From positions 1 to 64,000 of the forward strand of contig NZ_FODB01000012.1 in assembly GCF_900110265.1 (NCBI RefSeq): 64,000 nucleotides of DNA. The letters are read 5' to 3'. Position 1 is the first letter of the stretch. Each line of letters begins with the position of its first letter. The stretch comes from Vreelandella aquamarina. GTDB lineage: Bacteria; Pseudomonadota; Gammaproteobacteria; Pseudomonadales; Halomonadaceae. The translations under genes were made by a program, and so were the position numbers. A model generated the notes under the pieces. It had not been told where the DNA came from and did not search any database. It saw nothing but the letters and a program-made list of their open reading frames with translations. Of this stretch, positions 7,116 through 16,333 are shown piece by piece.

Positions 7116-9448
7116 TGAAACAGCTATTACGTATTTTGCTGGCCGCCATAGGCATTTTAGCCATTATGGCAGTGGCCGCCGTGGTGTACGTCACCACCTT
7201 TTTAGACCCAGAAGACTTCAAACCACGCTTAACCGCTGTGGTAGAGGAGCAAACCGGCCTGAACTTAGCTCTGGAAGGCCCGATTACCTGGTCGTTTTAC
7301 CCTCGTATTGGTGTCAGCGTTGAGCAGGCGCGCGCCTGGCTGCCTGATCAAGCACAAGATGAAACCGCCTTCGCCGCCATTAACCGTGCTGAAGTGAGCG
7401 TTGCCTTTGCTCCGCTGCTGCGCGGAGAGATTGCCGTGGATGGCCTGACGCTGGATGGCATGCGCCTCAATTTGGAGAAGAACGCTGAAGGCGAGGGCAA
7501 CTGGCAGCCGCTGTTGGAGCGACTCTCTGAGCACAACAACGAATCCGCTGAAACCGTGCTAGCTCCGGCAAGTGCTGGCCCCAATGCCGATGCAGGCAGC
7601 CTCTCGGTGGTATTAAGCATCGCCAGCGTCGAAGTAAAAAATGCTGATATTCGTTACCGCGATGAGCAGAATCAAGCGCTCTGGCGGGTTCAGCCGCTGA
7701 ATATTTCAGGCACCAATGTGAATCCGGTGCGCTCCTTCCCGCTAAAAGCCATGTTCACGCTTACTAAGCATGACCGGCTGGATGCCGAAGAGCTTGAGCG
7801 CGCGCCAAACATGACCAGCGAGGTAAATCTTGAAACACGCCTGCGGCTTGGCCTAGAAGATGAACAGATCATCTTTGAAAACACCCAGCTAACCACGCAT
7901 ACCCGTCAGGGCGAAGCCAGCGAACCGCAGCAGCTCAGCTTAAAAGCGGCTGAAATTGTTGCCCGTTTAGCTGAGCAACAACTAAGCGTTACCGAAGGCG
8001 TGCTGGAAGCTGGGCTGCGCCACCCAGAAAACTGGCAAGGCAGTCTTGCCGTTGCCCTAGCATTTGGCCTGGAAACCGATTTTGCCGCCCAAACCGCGCA
8101 GCTTAAAGAGGTTCAGCTCACCGGGCCGGACGGCCTGCGTGTAAGCGGCCACTTGAATGTCGAGCAACTGCTGGACGCGCCGCAGTACAGCGGGCAACTG
8201 ACCGCCGCGCCGTTTACGCTGCGGCCTTGGATTTCCCGCACGGGTGTGAAGCTTAATACTGCTAGCGAAGCCGCACTTAGCGATGTCGCGCTCACCAGCC
8301 CCATCGAAGGCAGCTTGAAGCGTATCTCCCTGCCGCGCCTCTCGCTGGTGGTGGATGACAGCACCTTTACCGGCGATATTGCCGCCGCGCTGGATGGTAC
8401 CCAGCTCTCCTTCAACCTAGAAGGCGATACGCTCAATCTGGATCACTACCTGCCTGGCCCCGAAACCGCGCAGCAAGCCAGCCGTGGCCTGCTGCGTAAA
8501 GCCTTTGCTCAAACCAGCGGAACGCTGCTGCCCCAGGCATGGTTAAGTACGCTCACCCTTCAGGGCGATTTGAGCGTCGACCAACTGCTACTGGCTGGGC
8601 TGACTTTTGACGATACCCAGCTGGCGCTGCGCGGTGAAAACGGCAACCACCGCCTCACTGCCTTTGAGTCCCGTTTCTACGAAGGGGAGTTGAGCGCCAC
8701 CGGCCAGCTGGATGCCACCAGTAATGTACTGGAGTGGCAGCTCTCGCCCAGCATTAGCAATGTGCAGGTCGCGCCGTTAATCGAAACCTTTAGCGAAGAA
8801 GAGGCCCCGCTGCGCGGACGCTTCAACCTAGACGGCGCGCTGACTACCCAAGGCAACCGCCGCGATGTGCTCACCAGCAACCTCAACGGCGAATTAACCG
8901 CGCGGCTCAACGATGGCGTGATTCTACGCACCAACATCTCCCGAGAGATGTGCGAGCTGGTCGCCCAGCAGGAAGGCCAGCAGGTAGAGCGCGAATGGCA
9001 CCCAGACACTCGCTTTGAACGCTTTGACGCCACCTTCCAAGTGCGCAATGGCATTGTAGAGAGTGACGACCTGCTGATTACCCTGCCGGGCATCGACGTG
9101 CAAGGGGAGGGTGACTTCAACCTCAACAGCCTCAACTTCACGACACAGGTGAACGTACGGCTAGTGGATACCGCTGACGCTGCTTGCCAAGTCAACCCAC
9201 GGCTTCAGCAGCTATCGCTGCCGGTACGCTGTGAAGGCCATGTAGGCGATGACAAAACCCAGTGGTGCCGTTTCGACCGCACCGCCTTCGAAGCATCGGT
9301 TGTTGATTTGCTGCGTAACGAAGCCGGGAGCCGAGTAGAAAAAGAGCTAGAAGAGCGGATTGGTGAATCCATTGACCGCATTGATGAGCGCTTAGGCGAA
9401 GGCGCAGGCCAAGAGCTGCGTGACGGTATTCGTCGCCTGTTTAACTAA
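7115..9448 (+). CDS. AsmA family outer-membrane assembly protein
   Basis: 777 aa. One N-terminal membrane anchor (ILLAAIGILAIMAVAAVVYV) is followed by the AsmA N-terminal domain and a C-terminal region with the NLNGELTARLNDGVI and INI-like segments typical of AsmA. AsmA-like proteins lie in the periplasm, anchored in the inner membrane, and are thought to carry lipids or influence outer-membrane assembly. The ATG overlaps the preceding TAA (TAATG), so it is co-translated with the GNAT gene. The C-terminus ends in an acidic helical stretch with VEKELEERIGESIDR. Confidence 0.88.
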   Translation: MKQLLRILLAAIGILAIMAVAAVVYVTTFLDPEDFKPRLTAVVEEQTGLNLALEGPITWSFYPRIGVSVEQARAWLPDQAQDETAFAAINRAEVSVAFAPLLRGEIAVDGLTLDGMRLNLEKNAEGEGNWQPLLERLSEHNNESAETVLAPASAGPNADAGSLSVVLSIASVEVKNADIRYRDEQNQALWRVQPLNISGTNVNPVRSFPLKAMFTLTKHDRLDAEELERAPNMTSEVNLETRLRLGLEDEQIIFENTQLTTHTRQGEASEPQQLSLKAAEIVARLAEQQLSVTEGVLEAGLRHPENWQGSLAVALAFGLETDFAAQTAQLKEVQLTGPDGLRVSGHLNVEQLLDAPQYSGQLTAAPFTLRPWISRTGVKLNTASEAALSDVALTSPIEGSLKRISLPRLSLVVDDSTFTGDIAAALDGTQLSFNLEGDTLNLDHYLPGPETAQQASRGLLRKAFAQTSGTLLPQAWLSTLTLQGDLSVDQLLLAGLTFDDTQLALRGENGNHRLTAFESRFYEGELSATGQLDATSNVLEWQLSPSISNVQVAPLIETFSEEEAPLRGRFNLDGALTTQGNRRDVLTSNLNGELTARLNDGVILRTNISREMCELVAQQEGQQVEREWHPDTRFERFDATFQVRNGIVESDDLLITLPGIDVQGEGDFNLNSLNFTTQVNVRLVDTADAACQVNPRLQQLSLPVRCEGHVGDDKTQWCRFDRTAFEASVVDLLRNEAGSRVEKELEERIGESIDRIDERLGEGAGQELRDGIRRLFN

Positions 9449-9550
9449 CCAAAGACGGCTTAACGCCTAACCGCGTTAACGCAACACGCACCGCACGCGC
9501 CGGCCTTACCGCCGGCGCTGTCGTTCATAGCGAGTGTTTAAGGAATAACA

Positions 9551-10648
9551 ATGGCCGATATGCCCACGCCGTGCCTACCGGCGGAAGAGTTTCAACACCG
9601 GCTGCTCACTTGGTTTGACAAGCATGGCCGCCACGACCTGCCTTGGCAGTCGCCCCGCAGCGCCTACCGGGTGTGGGTGTCTGAAATTATGCTGCAGCAA
9701 ACCCAAGTGACTACAGTGATTTCCTACTTTGAGCGCTTTATGGCCCGCTTCCCCACGCTGGAAGCCCTGGCCACCGCGCCGCAAGATGACGTATTGCACC
9801 ACTGGACGGGCCTGGGCTATTACGCCCGTGCCCGCAACCTGCACAAAGCGGCCCAGGTCGCCATGGAAGAGCACGGTGGCGAGCTACCCACCGAGAGCGT
9901 AGAAACGCTGATGGCGCTACCTGGTATTGGCCGCTCTACCGCTGGCGCGATTATCGCCCAAAGCACCGGCCGGCAGGCCGCTATTCTGGATGGCAATGTA
10001 AAGCGCTCGCTCACCCGTCTACACGCGGTAGCGGGCTGGCCGGGCAAGCCAGCAGTAGAACGCTCGCTGTGGGCGCTGGCCGAATACTTTACGCCCACCA
10101 CACGGCTGGCGGATTACACCCAAGCCGTGATGGATTTTGGCGCGACACTGTGTAAGCGCAGCAACCCCGACTGCTCGATATGCCCGTTTAGTGACGTATG
10201 CCGCGCCTACGCCCAAGGCGAGCCGCAGCGCTACCCAGTATCTAAGCCCAAAAAAGCCACTCCCACCCGTGAGACCATTATGCTGATGCTACGCGACCCG
10301 CAAGGGCGCGTGTGGCTAGAGCAGCGGCCACCCAGCGGCCTATGGGGCGGTTTATGGAGCCTGCCGCAGTTTGAACGCCACAGCGAACTCAACGACTGGC
10401 TGGAAGACAACACCAAAGCCCCCGAGCGTCACGCTGCGCTGCCCAGCTTCACCCATACCTTCAGCCACTTTAAGCTGGTGATTACGCCGCAGCCTGTTAC
10501 CTGCGAACGAATCAGCGGCGTTCGCGAAAGCGGCGTATGGTATGACGTTAATCATCCACCTGCGCTAGGCTTAGCGGCACCGGTCAAATCGCTGTTAAGC
10601 CAGCTGGCACCGTTTACCCTAGATCCAACCCCAGGGCCTTCTTACTAA
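9551..10648 (+). CDS. mutY: A/G-specific adenine DNA glycosylase MutY
   Basis: 365 aa. MutY removes adenine mispaired with 8-oxoguanine. The catalytic Glu lies in WVSEIMLQQTQV, the helix-hairpin-helix in LMALPGIGRSTAGAI with the catalytic Asp in QAVMDFGATLC, and the [4Fe-4S] ligands in the C-x6-C-x2-C-x5-C pattern of CKRSNPDCSICPFSDVC. A NUDIX-like C-terminal domain that reads 8-oxoG follows (WLEQRPPSGLWGGLWSLPQ). The start follows TTAAGGAATAAC. It is upstream of yggX, a common gammaproteobacterial pairing that links two oxidative-damage functions. Confidence 0.96.
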   Translation: MADMPTPCLPAEEFQHRLLTWFDKHGRHDLPWQSPRSAYRVWVSEIMLQQTQVTTVISYFERFMARFPTLEALATAPQDDVLHHWTGLGYYARARNLHKAAQVAMEEHGGELPTESVETLMALPGIGRSTAGAIIAQSTGRQAAILDGNVKRSLTRLHAVAGWPGKPAVERSLWALAEYFTPTTRLADYTQAVMDFGATLCKRSNPDCSICPFSDVCRAYAQGEPQRYPVSKPKKATPTRETIMLMLRDPQGRVWLEQRPPSGLWGGLWSLPQFERHSELNDWLEDNTKAPERHAALPSFTHTFSHFKLVITPQPVTCERISGVRESGVWYDVNHPPALGLAAPVKSLLSQLAPFTLDPTPGPSY

Positions 10649-10699
10649 CACCACAGGCTGACAGCCACCTACACACAACGTACTCAATAGGAGCACGCC

Positions 10700-10975
10700 A
10701 TGAGCAACACGGTTTTCTGCCGTAAGTACCAACAAGAGCTACCCGCGCTGCCGTTCCCGCCGCTACCGGGTAAGCAGGGCCAAGAAATTCAGGCCACGGT
10801 ATCTAAAAAAGCGTGGGAAGAGTGGCAGGCGCTGCAAACCCGCCTGATCAATGAGAAGCACCTCAACATGCTGGAGCCAGAAGCACGCGCCTATCTAATG
10901 GATCAGATGCAGCGCTTCCTAGATAACGAAACCACCGACCAAGCAGAAGGGTACGTGCCGCCCAGCCAGGCATAA
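10700..10975 (+). CDS. yggX: Probable Fe(2+)-trafficking protein YggX
   Basis: 91 aa, full length. It starts [21 protein letters not shown] in two blocks that match the family's VFC-Cys motif. YggX is a small cytoplasmic protein linked to iron handling and protection of Fe-S clusters under oxidative stress. The start follows AATAGGAGCACGCC. It lies 51 bases after mutY and is probably co-transcribed with it; a terminator follows at ~10993. Confidence 0.95.
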   Translation: MSNTVFCRKYQQELPALPFPPLPGKQGQEIQATVSKKAWEEWQALQTRLINEKHLNMLEPEARAYLMDQMQRFLDNETTDQAEGYVPPSQA

Positions 10976-10992
10976 ACCTAGAAACGCAGCGC

Positions 10993-11025
10993 AAAGCCAC
11001 GAATGGCGTGGCCTTTGCCGTTTTT
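10993..11025 (+). terminator. Rho-independent terminator after mutY-yggX
   Basis: The hairpin AAAGCCACG / CGTGGCCTTT with a five-base loop is followed by a T-rich run (GCCGTTTTTGG). It separates yggX from the tRNA promoter at 11083. Confidence 0.6.
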
Positions 11026-11082
11026 GGTTTAACGCCTGATGTGCCCTAAGCACGTGACTAGAAAGAAAGTTTCACAAAGGTG

Positions 11083-11111
11083 TTGACGAAAAGAGGAGCT
11101 TTTGGTTTAAT
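11083..11111 (+). promoter_or_regulatory. Sigma-70 promoter for the tRNA cluster
   Basis: TTGACG at 11083-11088 and TTTAAT at 11106-11111 are separated by exactly 17 bases. A GC-containing discriminator (ACGCACCG) follows, as in growth-rate-controlled stable-RNA promoters. The first tRNA starts 17 bases after the -10 element. Confidence 0.75.
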
Positions 11112-11127
11112 ACGCACCGTTGGCAAG

Positions 11128-11203
11128 GGCCAGATAGCTCAGTTGGTAGAGCAGGGGATTGAAAATCCCCGTGTCGGCGGTTCGATTCCGTCTCTGGCCA
11201 CCA
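11128..11203 (+). tRNA. tRNA-Phe (GAA)
   Basis: 76 bases including encoded CCA. The acceptor stem GGCCAGA pairs with TCTGGCC, the D arm is GCTCAGTTGGTAGAGC, the anticodon stem-loop GGGGATTGAAAATCCCC gives anticodon GAA, and the T arm contains GGTTCGATTCC. It is the first of three tRNAs transcribed from the promoter at 11083. Confidence 0.97.
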
Positions 11204-11209
11204 CAACGT

Positions 11210-11284
11210 TGGGGTATCGCCAAGTGGTAAGGCACCGGTTTTTGGTATCGGCATTCCCAGGTTCGAATCCTGGTACCCCAGCCA
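11210..11284 (+). tRNA. tRNA-Gln (TTG)
   Basis: 75 bases including CCA. The acceptor stem TGGGGTA pairs with TACCCCA, the D arm is the short CCAAGTGGTAAGG type of glutamine tRNAs, and the anticodon loop TTTTGGT gives TTG. The T arm holds GGTTCGAATCC. Only six bases separate it from tRNA-Phe. Confidence 0.97.
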
Positions 11285-11356
11285 TTGCCAACAAGATTTC
11301 TTGTTGATTGGCTAGTCTAACGGCAACCCAATCAAGTTCTCAAGAAAATGCGAAGC

Positions 11357-11458
<102 letters not shown>

Positions 11459-11471
11459 TGAGATAATGATC

Positions 11472-11498
11472 AAGCCGCCTTTCGAGGCGGCTTTTTCG
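11472..11498 (+). terminator. Terminator after tRNA-Thr (phage-side copy)
   Basis: AAGCCGCC-TTTC-GAGGCGGCTTTTT forms a stem with a T tract. It is analogous to, but different in sequence from, the terminator beyond attR, so the phage appears to supply a replacement terminator for the tRNA operon. In the other direction it can also end the integrase transcript. Confidence 0.8.
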
Positions 11499-11505
11499 TA
11501 TGTGT

Positions 11506-12507
11506 CTACAAAGTGTCTACAGCGGTAGACATAGCCAGGGGATTGTACTTGGTCGCTTCCTCCAGGTGATCCGGTGCAAAGTGTGCGTAACGCATGGTCA
11601 TGGTGATCGACTGATGACCAAGTATTTGTTGCAGCACCAGGATGTTTCCCCCGTTCATCATAAAGTGACTCGCAAACGTGTGACGTAGTACGTGGGTTAA
11701 CTGTCCTTCCGGTAGTTCTATCTTGAGTTCTTTAATGACGCGGGCAAAAGCTTTGTAGCGGTTGCCGAATAGGCGTCCGAGCTTTCGTCGCTGGCGTAGC
11801 TGCTTGGCCAAGTCGGGGTCGATGGGGACGGTGCGGGTTTTGCCTGACTTGGTACCCACAAAGACGATGCGATCCTGACGGACGTTTTCCGCTCGAAGTG
11901 TTTGGGCTTCGCCCCAGCGTGCGCCGGTCGAGAGGCATATCACGGTGATGTAATAGCAGTCGTCAGTCTCCTGGGCGCGGAGGTGGTCGAGTAGCCGTGC
12001 GATCTGGTAGCTGTCGAGGTAGCCTTTTTCGGTTTCGTCGGTGCGTACCTTACGGACTTTTTGCATCGGGTTGCCGTGTGGCCACAGCGATAAGCGCTCT
12101 AACTCTGAAAACACCGCGGTTAGATAGGTGTGTTCGTGGTTGATGGTGTTGGCTTTGACTTCCTTTAGCCGTTGGGCGCGGTACTCGACCCACTGCTGGG
12201 CCGTGAATTTTTTAGCGAGTGGGTTGCCCAGGGCGTTGGCGAGTTTGCGGAGTGAGCGAACGCGATCCGGCGCACTCTTCAAGGTGTGACCGTGGTGTTC
12301 GTACCACTGCTCGACAAGATCTAGCAGACGCCTTTTATCGCTGCGGAGGTCGGACATATCTTCACCGGCAGCCCCTTGCCCCATGATTTTGGCTTCGAAG
12401 CGTTTAGCGACGGATTGCTGCTTGAAAATACGGCGTACCCTTGGGCCATAACGACCCGCTGGCCAGCAGTCGACTTGCCAGCCCGTTTTGACTTTCTTAA
12501 TGCCCAT
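11506..12507 (-). CDS. int: Tyrosine recombinase (prophage integrase)
   Basis: 333 aa. It catalyses integration and excision between attP and the tRNA-Thr site. The catalytic set is visible: Arg in LSTGARWGEA, then HVLRHTFASHF (His-x-x-Arg), then LGHQSITMTMRYAH with His and the nucleophile Tyr near the C-terminus. The N-terminal 60 residues are an Arm/SAM-like region. The start at 12507 (MGIKKVKTGWQ) follows CAAGGCGGCG and overlaps the end of rep by three bases or so; the longer frame to 12621 runs inside rep. It lies next to attL, as expected for an integrase. Confidence 0.93.
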   Translation of the reverse strand: MGIKKVKTGWQVDCWPAGRYGPRVRRIFKQQSVAKRFEAKIMGQGAAGEDMSDLRSDKRRLLDLVEQWYEHHGHTLKSAPDRVRSLRKLANALGNPLAKKFTAQQWVEYRAQRLKEVKANTINHEHTYLTAVFSELERLSLWPHGNPMQKVRKVRTDETEKGYLDSYQIARLLDHLRAQETDDCYYITVICLSTGARWGEAQTLRAENVRQDRIVFVGTKSGKTRTVPIDPDLAKQLRQRRKLGRLFGNRYKAFARVIKELKIELPEGQLTHVLRHTFASHFMMNGGNILVLQQILGHQSITMTMRYAHFAPDHLEEATKYNPLAMSTAVDTL

Positions 12508-12509
12508 GC

Positions 12510-13802
12510 TTACGCCGCCTTGCCTACTAATCGTCGTTCTATAAGCTTCTGTTCGACTATCTGTCGGAATTGGCCGGAGTCGACCCCGCGACGGCGGTAG
12601 TATTCTGCTAGGTCTTCCCAAATGCCGGAGCGTTGGAGGTAGCGAACGGCTTGATGGGTGCGGAAGCCTTGGCGGGCGTAGATGCTAATGAGGTTGCCAA
12701 ACGCGAGAGTAACGTTCTTTTCATTGCCCAGCCCAGGCTCTTTGCGCGCTCGTTTGTACATGAACCCAGGCTCATGGCAGTAGAAGCGGGCATCTTCCTG
12801 CATGACTTGCCATGCGGGATCAATCAAATTACGGCGTGCATCCAGGCGGTAAGACTGCATCGCGGTACGCCAGAGGCCGGAGAGATGCGGTACCACATCA
12901 ATGAAGCGGTTAAAGCCGTGGGAGTCGTCCAGAACTTCGCCGGTATCAACGTTGCAGGGGATGCCTTGGGCGAATTCTCTCAGCACTGATTGATGAAAGC
13001 GCAGTTCGATACGCCAGACGGTTTCTTCTGGGTTGTAGGTGCCGTTTAGGTCGTCATCGACGGCGTTTTGCCAGATGCCTTCCCAGAAGTGCATTTTGTC
13101 GCGGTGCTTGGCTTCTAAGGTCTTGTTGTAGATACAGCATTGCAGCGCGCCTGCTGTGCCAAACATGTAGGTTTCACCGCGTCCGTAAGTAGTTGCAATG
13201 GTGTTGTGAGCAAACTCTAAGTCGTCGATGCCGTCGATCCGCATGATCTTCTTGGAGCGGGTAACGAAGCACTCCATAAAGTCCTTGGGTGGCTCCCAGC
13301 CTTGTACGTCTAACGCTAAGTGTATTGCACAGCCAATCGGTTCAACGTGGGAAAGCATGTGTGCCGCGATGTTATACATGAAGTCTTGGCACTGCTGCGG
13401 GCTGCGCTCCTGAATGAAATGCGGAGAGAGTTCAATTTTCAGGTGGGTTCCGATGGTGTCTATCTTGGTGTGCCGTGCCTGGAAGAATACGATCACGCCT
13501 AGCTCATTGTTTTGCAGGCGGTAGCGGAAGCCGGAACCGGCCGCACCGGCCCCCACTGCCCACTCCACGTCAAAGAGGTTCATGGTGGCCCCTTTGCCTT
13601 CGTTGTAGACCTCGATAATTTCATTGAAATGGTGCAGGCAAGGCTCGCCCTGGTAGAGCTGCCGTACCGTGTCCACGCCTGCATTCAGTAAACGAAGTTC
13701 GTTAAGCTCACGCTGACCTGCCGAGCTAATCAACAGTTTTCCAAACGGGTCTTGCTCGCCTTTTTCCAGTGACGTAAGTGAGTAACGGTTCCAGCGTTCC
13801 AT
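12510..13802 (-). CDS. rep: Phage replication initiation protein (Rep, inovirus type)
   Basis: 430 aa. The position, size and context fit the rolling-circle initiator of filamentous phages (Rep_trans-like or gp2-like). Visible stretches include VEWAVGAGAAGSGFRYRLQ, HLALDVQGWEPP and GRGETYMFGTAGALQ with YNKTLEAK, the kind of Tyr/Lys-rich region that carries the nicking residues; I cannot assign the exact Tyr. The ATG follows TTAAGGGAATAGG. It lies between the secretin and the integrase, all on the minus strand. The C-terminal Arg-rich end overlaps the upstream region of int. Confidence 0.8.
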   Translation of the reverse strand: MERWNRYSLTSLEKGEQDPFGKLLISSAGQRELNELRLLNAGVDTVRQLYQGEPCLHHFNEIIEVYNEGKGATMNLFDVEWAVGAGAAGSGFRYRLQNNELGVIVFFQARHTKIDTIGTHLKIELSPHFIQERSPQQCQDFMYNIAAHMLSHVEPIGCAIHLALDVQGWEPPKDFMECFVTRSKKIMRIDGIDDLEFAHNTIATTYGRGETYMFGTAGALQCCIYNKTLEAKHRDKMHFWEGIWQNAVDDDLNGTYNPEETVWRIELRFHQSVLREFAQGIPCNVDTGEVLDDSHGFNRFIDVVPHLSGLWRTAMQSYRLDARRNLIDPAWQVMQEDARFYCHEPGFMYKRARKEPGLGNEKNVTLAFGNLISIYARQGFRTHQAVRYLQRSGIWEDLAEYYRRRGVDSGQFRQIVEQKLIERRLVGKAA

Positions 13803-13869
13803 GACCTATTCCCTTAATTTTTTAAATGTTGGTACGTGCTGTAATGAGCTGTTTTAACGGGTTTCTTTG

Positions 13870-15291
13870 TTACTCTGCGAGACGTGTTACAGGGATGGTC
13901 TCGACCTCCCGCCGCCAGCCCGTCACCCCCTGCTGCGCATAGGGTGACGGGCTGGCGGCAGGCGGTATGCGTTCATTTATTTGGGTCGCGTCATAGCGGG
14001 GTAACACGGTGGCTTGAAGCAGTACGTGTAGGTTGGTGCGCTGGGTAGAGGTGGATTCGTTTTGGAATAAACGACCGGCAACAGGGACGCTAGAGAGGCC
14101 TGGAACGCCAGAGACCTGGGAACGGTCATCTTGTGACGAGAGGCCACCGAGTAGCAGGGTTTGGCCGGAGCGAATTTGTACGGTGGTGTTGATTTGGCGC
14201 TGGTTGGTGATGATGTCAGACGCAAGTAGCGAGTCCGTAAGAGAGTCGGCAGAGGTGGTGATATCCATGATCACTAAGCCGGAGGCGGTGACGACCGGCA
14301 GCACGTTTAAGCGTATGCCTACGTCACGGCGTTCAATGGTCTGGAAGGGGCTGTTAACGTCCGCTGATTCGCCAGTGACGCGACCCGTGACAAACGGGAC
14401 ATTCTGACCAATGGAAATGGTGCCACGCTTACCGGAAAGCGTGAGAATTTGCGGTGTGGATAACACGTTAGAGCGTGAGTCACGCTGTAAGGCATTGATC
14501 GCAAACGCCAGAATATCACCGTCGAAGATCCCGAAGGTACCACCGGAGGAGGCTAGCGACGTTCCCAGATTGGCGGTGTTAAAGCCACCTGCCACGCGAG
14601 AACCCGTAGTCGGTGTAGTGCGTCCAAGCGCTACGCCAAGATCGAAGGTATCCCCATCGGTGGTTTCAAAAATCACTGCCTGGATGAGTAGCTGGGGGTG
14701 TGCAACGTCTACTTGGGGGATGAAGCCTTGAAGTTGTTCAAGCTGCTTTTCTGGGCCCTTGGCAAGTATGGCGTTTGAGGCATGAAGTACCTGAACCCGT
14801 GGCGGTGTGGTGCCTTCCTGAGTGTTTTGCGTGAGAAAGCTGGTGACCAACGGCGCAATATCATCAGCACGCACGTTATCAAAGGCAAATAAATGAGTCG
14901 CCTGCGGTTCTGGCGGTGGCGTCAGCGTGGGCGCGTTGGTGATCGCGGCGGCGGGGTCGAGCGTTTCCTGCACCGGTGCCATATTCGTGGGCTGTTGTTG
15001 GCTAGACGGTGCCACGGTGGGCGGGTTGCCTGGGAGGATGGTGTAGCCGTGGGAACTCAACACGCCCTGGAAGAATTCGTCTAGCTGGTGATCGGGCACG
15101 TCGGGGGCGTAGACAGTGAGAGTGCCGGTGGCCGTGGGGTGAATCGCCAACGGGGTGTCGGTTTGTTCAACGTACCAGCGCACGAAGTCCCGAATGTCGG
15201 TGTCTTGCATTTGAATGGGCGTGGCGTGGGCGGTGCTGGTGAGCGTGGCCAGGGCGATGGCGGCGACGGTGTTAGCAGCGAACTTCTTCAT
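13870..15291 (-). CDS. Secretin-family outer-membrane channel (pIV-like)
   Basis: 473 aa. It carries an N-terminal signal peptide (VAAIALATLTSTAHA), an N0-like domain (IQMQDTDIRDFVRWYVEQT), and a secretin core with GGFNTANLG, GTISIGQNVPFVTG, IGIRLNVLPVV-like RDVGIRLNVLPVV and the conserved SGQTLLLGGLSSQDD. A Pro/Gln/Ala-rich linker separates the N domains. It would form the ring through which the filament leaves the cell. Having its own secretin makes the phage independent of host type II channels. The start at 15291 follows GGAGTCACCC; it overlaps the zot end by 20 bases. Confidence 0.92.
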   Translation of the reverse strand: MKKFAANTVAAIALATLTSTAHATPIQMQDTDIRDFVRWYVEQTDTPLAIHPTATGTLTVYAPDVPDHQLDEFFQGVLSSHGYTILPGNPPTVAPSSQQQPTNMAPVQETLDPAAAITNAPTLTPPPEPQATHLFAFDNVRADDIAPLVTSFLTQNTQEGTTPPRVQVLHASNAILAKGPEKQLEQLQGFIPQVDVAHPQLLIQAVIFETTDGDTFDLGVALGRTTPTTGSRVAGGFNTANLGTSLASSGGTFGIFDGDILAFAINALQRDSRSNVLSTPQILTLSGKRGTISIGQNVPFVTGRVTGESADVNSPFQTIERRDVGIRLNVLPVVTASGLVIMDITTSADSLTDSLLASDIITNQRQINTTVQIRSGQTLLLGGLSSQDDRSQVSGVPGLSSVPVAGRLFQNESTSTQRTNLHVLLQATVLPRYDATQINERIPPAASPSPYAQQGVTGWRREVETIPVTRLAE

Positions 15292-16333
15292 GGGTGACTC
15301 CATTTTCTATGCGAACGAGGCAAGCATTCACGGGGACGATGGCGAAGCCTTGGCGGCTGAGGTCGTCGGTGGTGGACGTGTTGCGGTTGCTATCAATGAG
15401 GCGGTAGGTGGTGCGGTCGCCAAACTGGCTAAAGCTGGCGATGCGGGTCGTGCTGAGGTCGGGTAGTTGCTGGGGAGTGGCAGTGGGTTGTTCTTGGGCG
15501 CGAGCATTCACACGGTCGGCGACGAGTACCGATACCGTTAAGAACGCGCCCAGCCCAAACGAAGCCAGGGAGAGAAACGGGCGGTTAAAGCGTTTCCAAT
15601 AAATACGGGTCATCTTCATGTAGAACCTCGCGTCACGCGGTACGCGGTGCATGCCGTGGGTGTACCAGGGCGGCAGCATGGAGTACGTGCCGTGGGGGTA
15701 GTGGTCGGAGAAGGCTTGTTTGGTGTCGTAAGCGGGGTAGAGGGCGCGGCCAGTGTAGGTCCAGCGTTCGACGGTCATGCTCTGGGGGGAATCCCCATAT
15801 TTCACGATGCCGAGGTGAACTTTCGGTAATGGAACTTTTGAACCAGTGAAAAAAGAGTAAATACCGCCCACAAACGGTAGGGTGACGCGATCCAGGCGGC
15901 GGCAGTAAACGACGTGTTCTGCGAGTGCTACGCGAGCTTGCTTGTCCATGATCGACAGGTCTTGAATGAGGAAAATAATGTCCCATCCAAGTTTTCGGGC
16001 ATGGAGAAACCAGTTAATAACGTCTTGGCGGCTTTTATCGTTCCAGGATCGGGCGTTGAACCACGTGCCGCATTCATCCAGCACTAATAAGCCGTTTTTA
16101 TTTTCGTCGTAAGAGTCGGTACCGGTACCAATAGACTCCAGATCGGCCAGGACAGGTTTATCAGGGATGCGGTAGCAGAGGGTTTGCTTTGGATTTTCAC
16201 CAATGAGCTTATCGAGGTTTAAGTCCAGGTTGGTGGCGACCTTGCAACCGCGATTGAGCTTATCCTTAATCTTACCCACGGCCACCAGGGTTTTTCCCGC
16301 GCCAAGTTTGCCGGTAACAACATAAACAGCCAT
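15272..16333 (-). CDS. Zot-domain inner-membrane ATPase (pI-like assembly protein)
   Basis: 353 aa. Walker A VVTGKLGAGKTLVAV lies at residues 4-18 and Walker B LLVLDECGTWFN at about 95; a single membrane helix (FLSLASFGLGAFLTVSVLVA) near residue 270 leaves a periplasmic C-terminal tail with two Cys. This is the topology of the filamentous-phage pI/Zot ATPase that powers filament extrusion through the secretin. Its ATG overlaps the TAA of the pVI-like gene (TAATG). 'Zonula occludens toxin' is the family name; nothing here indicates toxicity. Confidence 0.92.
   Translation of the reverse strand: MAVYVVTGKLGAGKTLVAVGKIKDKLNRGCKVATNLDLNLDKLIGENPKQTLCYRIPDKPVLADLESIGTGTDSYDENKNGLLVLDECGTWFNARSWNDKSRQDVINWFLHARKLGWDIIFLIQDLSIMDKQARVALAEHVVYCRRLDRVTLPFVGGIYSFFTGSKVPLPKVHLGIVKYGDSPQSMTVERWTYTGRALYPAYDTKQAFSDHYPHGTYSMLPPWYTHGMHRVPRDARFYMKMTRIYWKRFNRPFLSLASFGLGAFLTVSVLVADRVNARAQEQPTATPQQLPDLSTTRIASFSQFGDRTTYRLIDSNRNTSTTDDLSRQGFAIVPVNACLVRIENGVTHEEVRC

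Noticed and set aside
9498..9519. Terminator between the AsmA gene and mutY
   Set aside because: GCGCCGGC / GCCGGCGC forms a hairpin but no T tract follows, so it was not listed as a terminator.
15272..16333. Zot annotated as an enterotoxin
   Set aside because: The Walker motifs, membrane helix and gene order show the phage assembly ATPase; no toxin-specific C-terminal feature can be argued from sequence.
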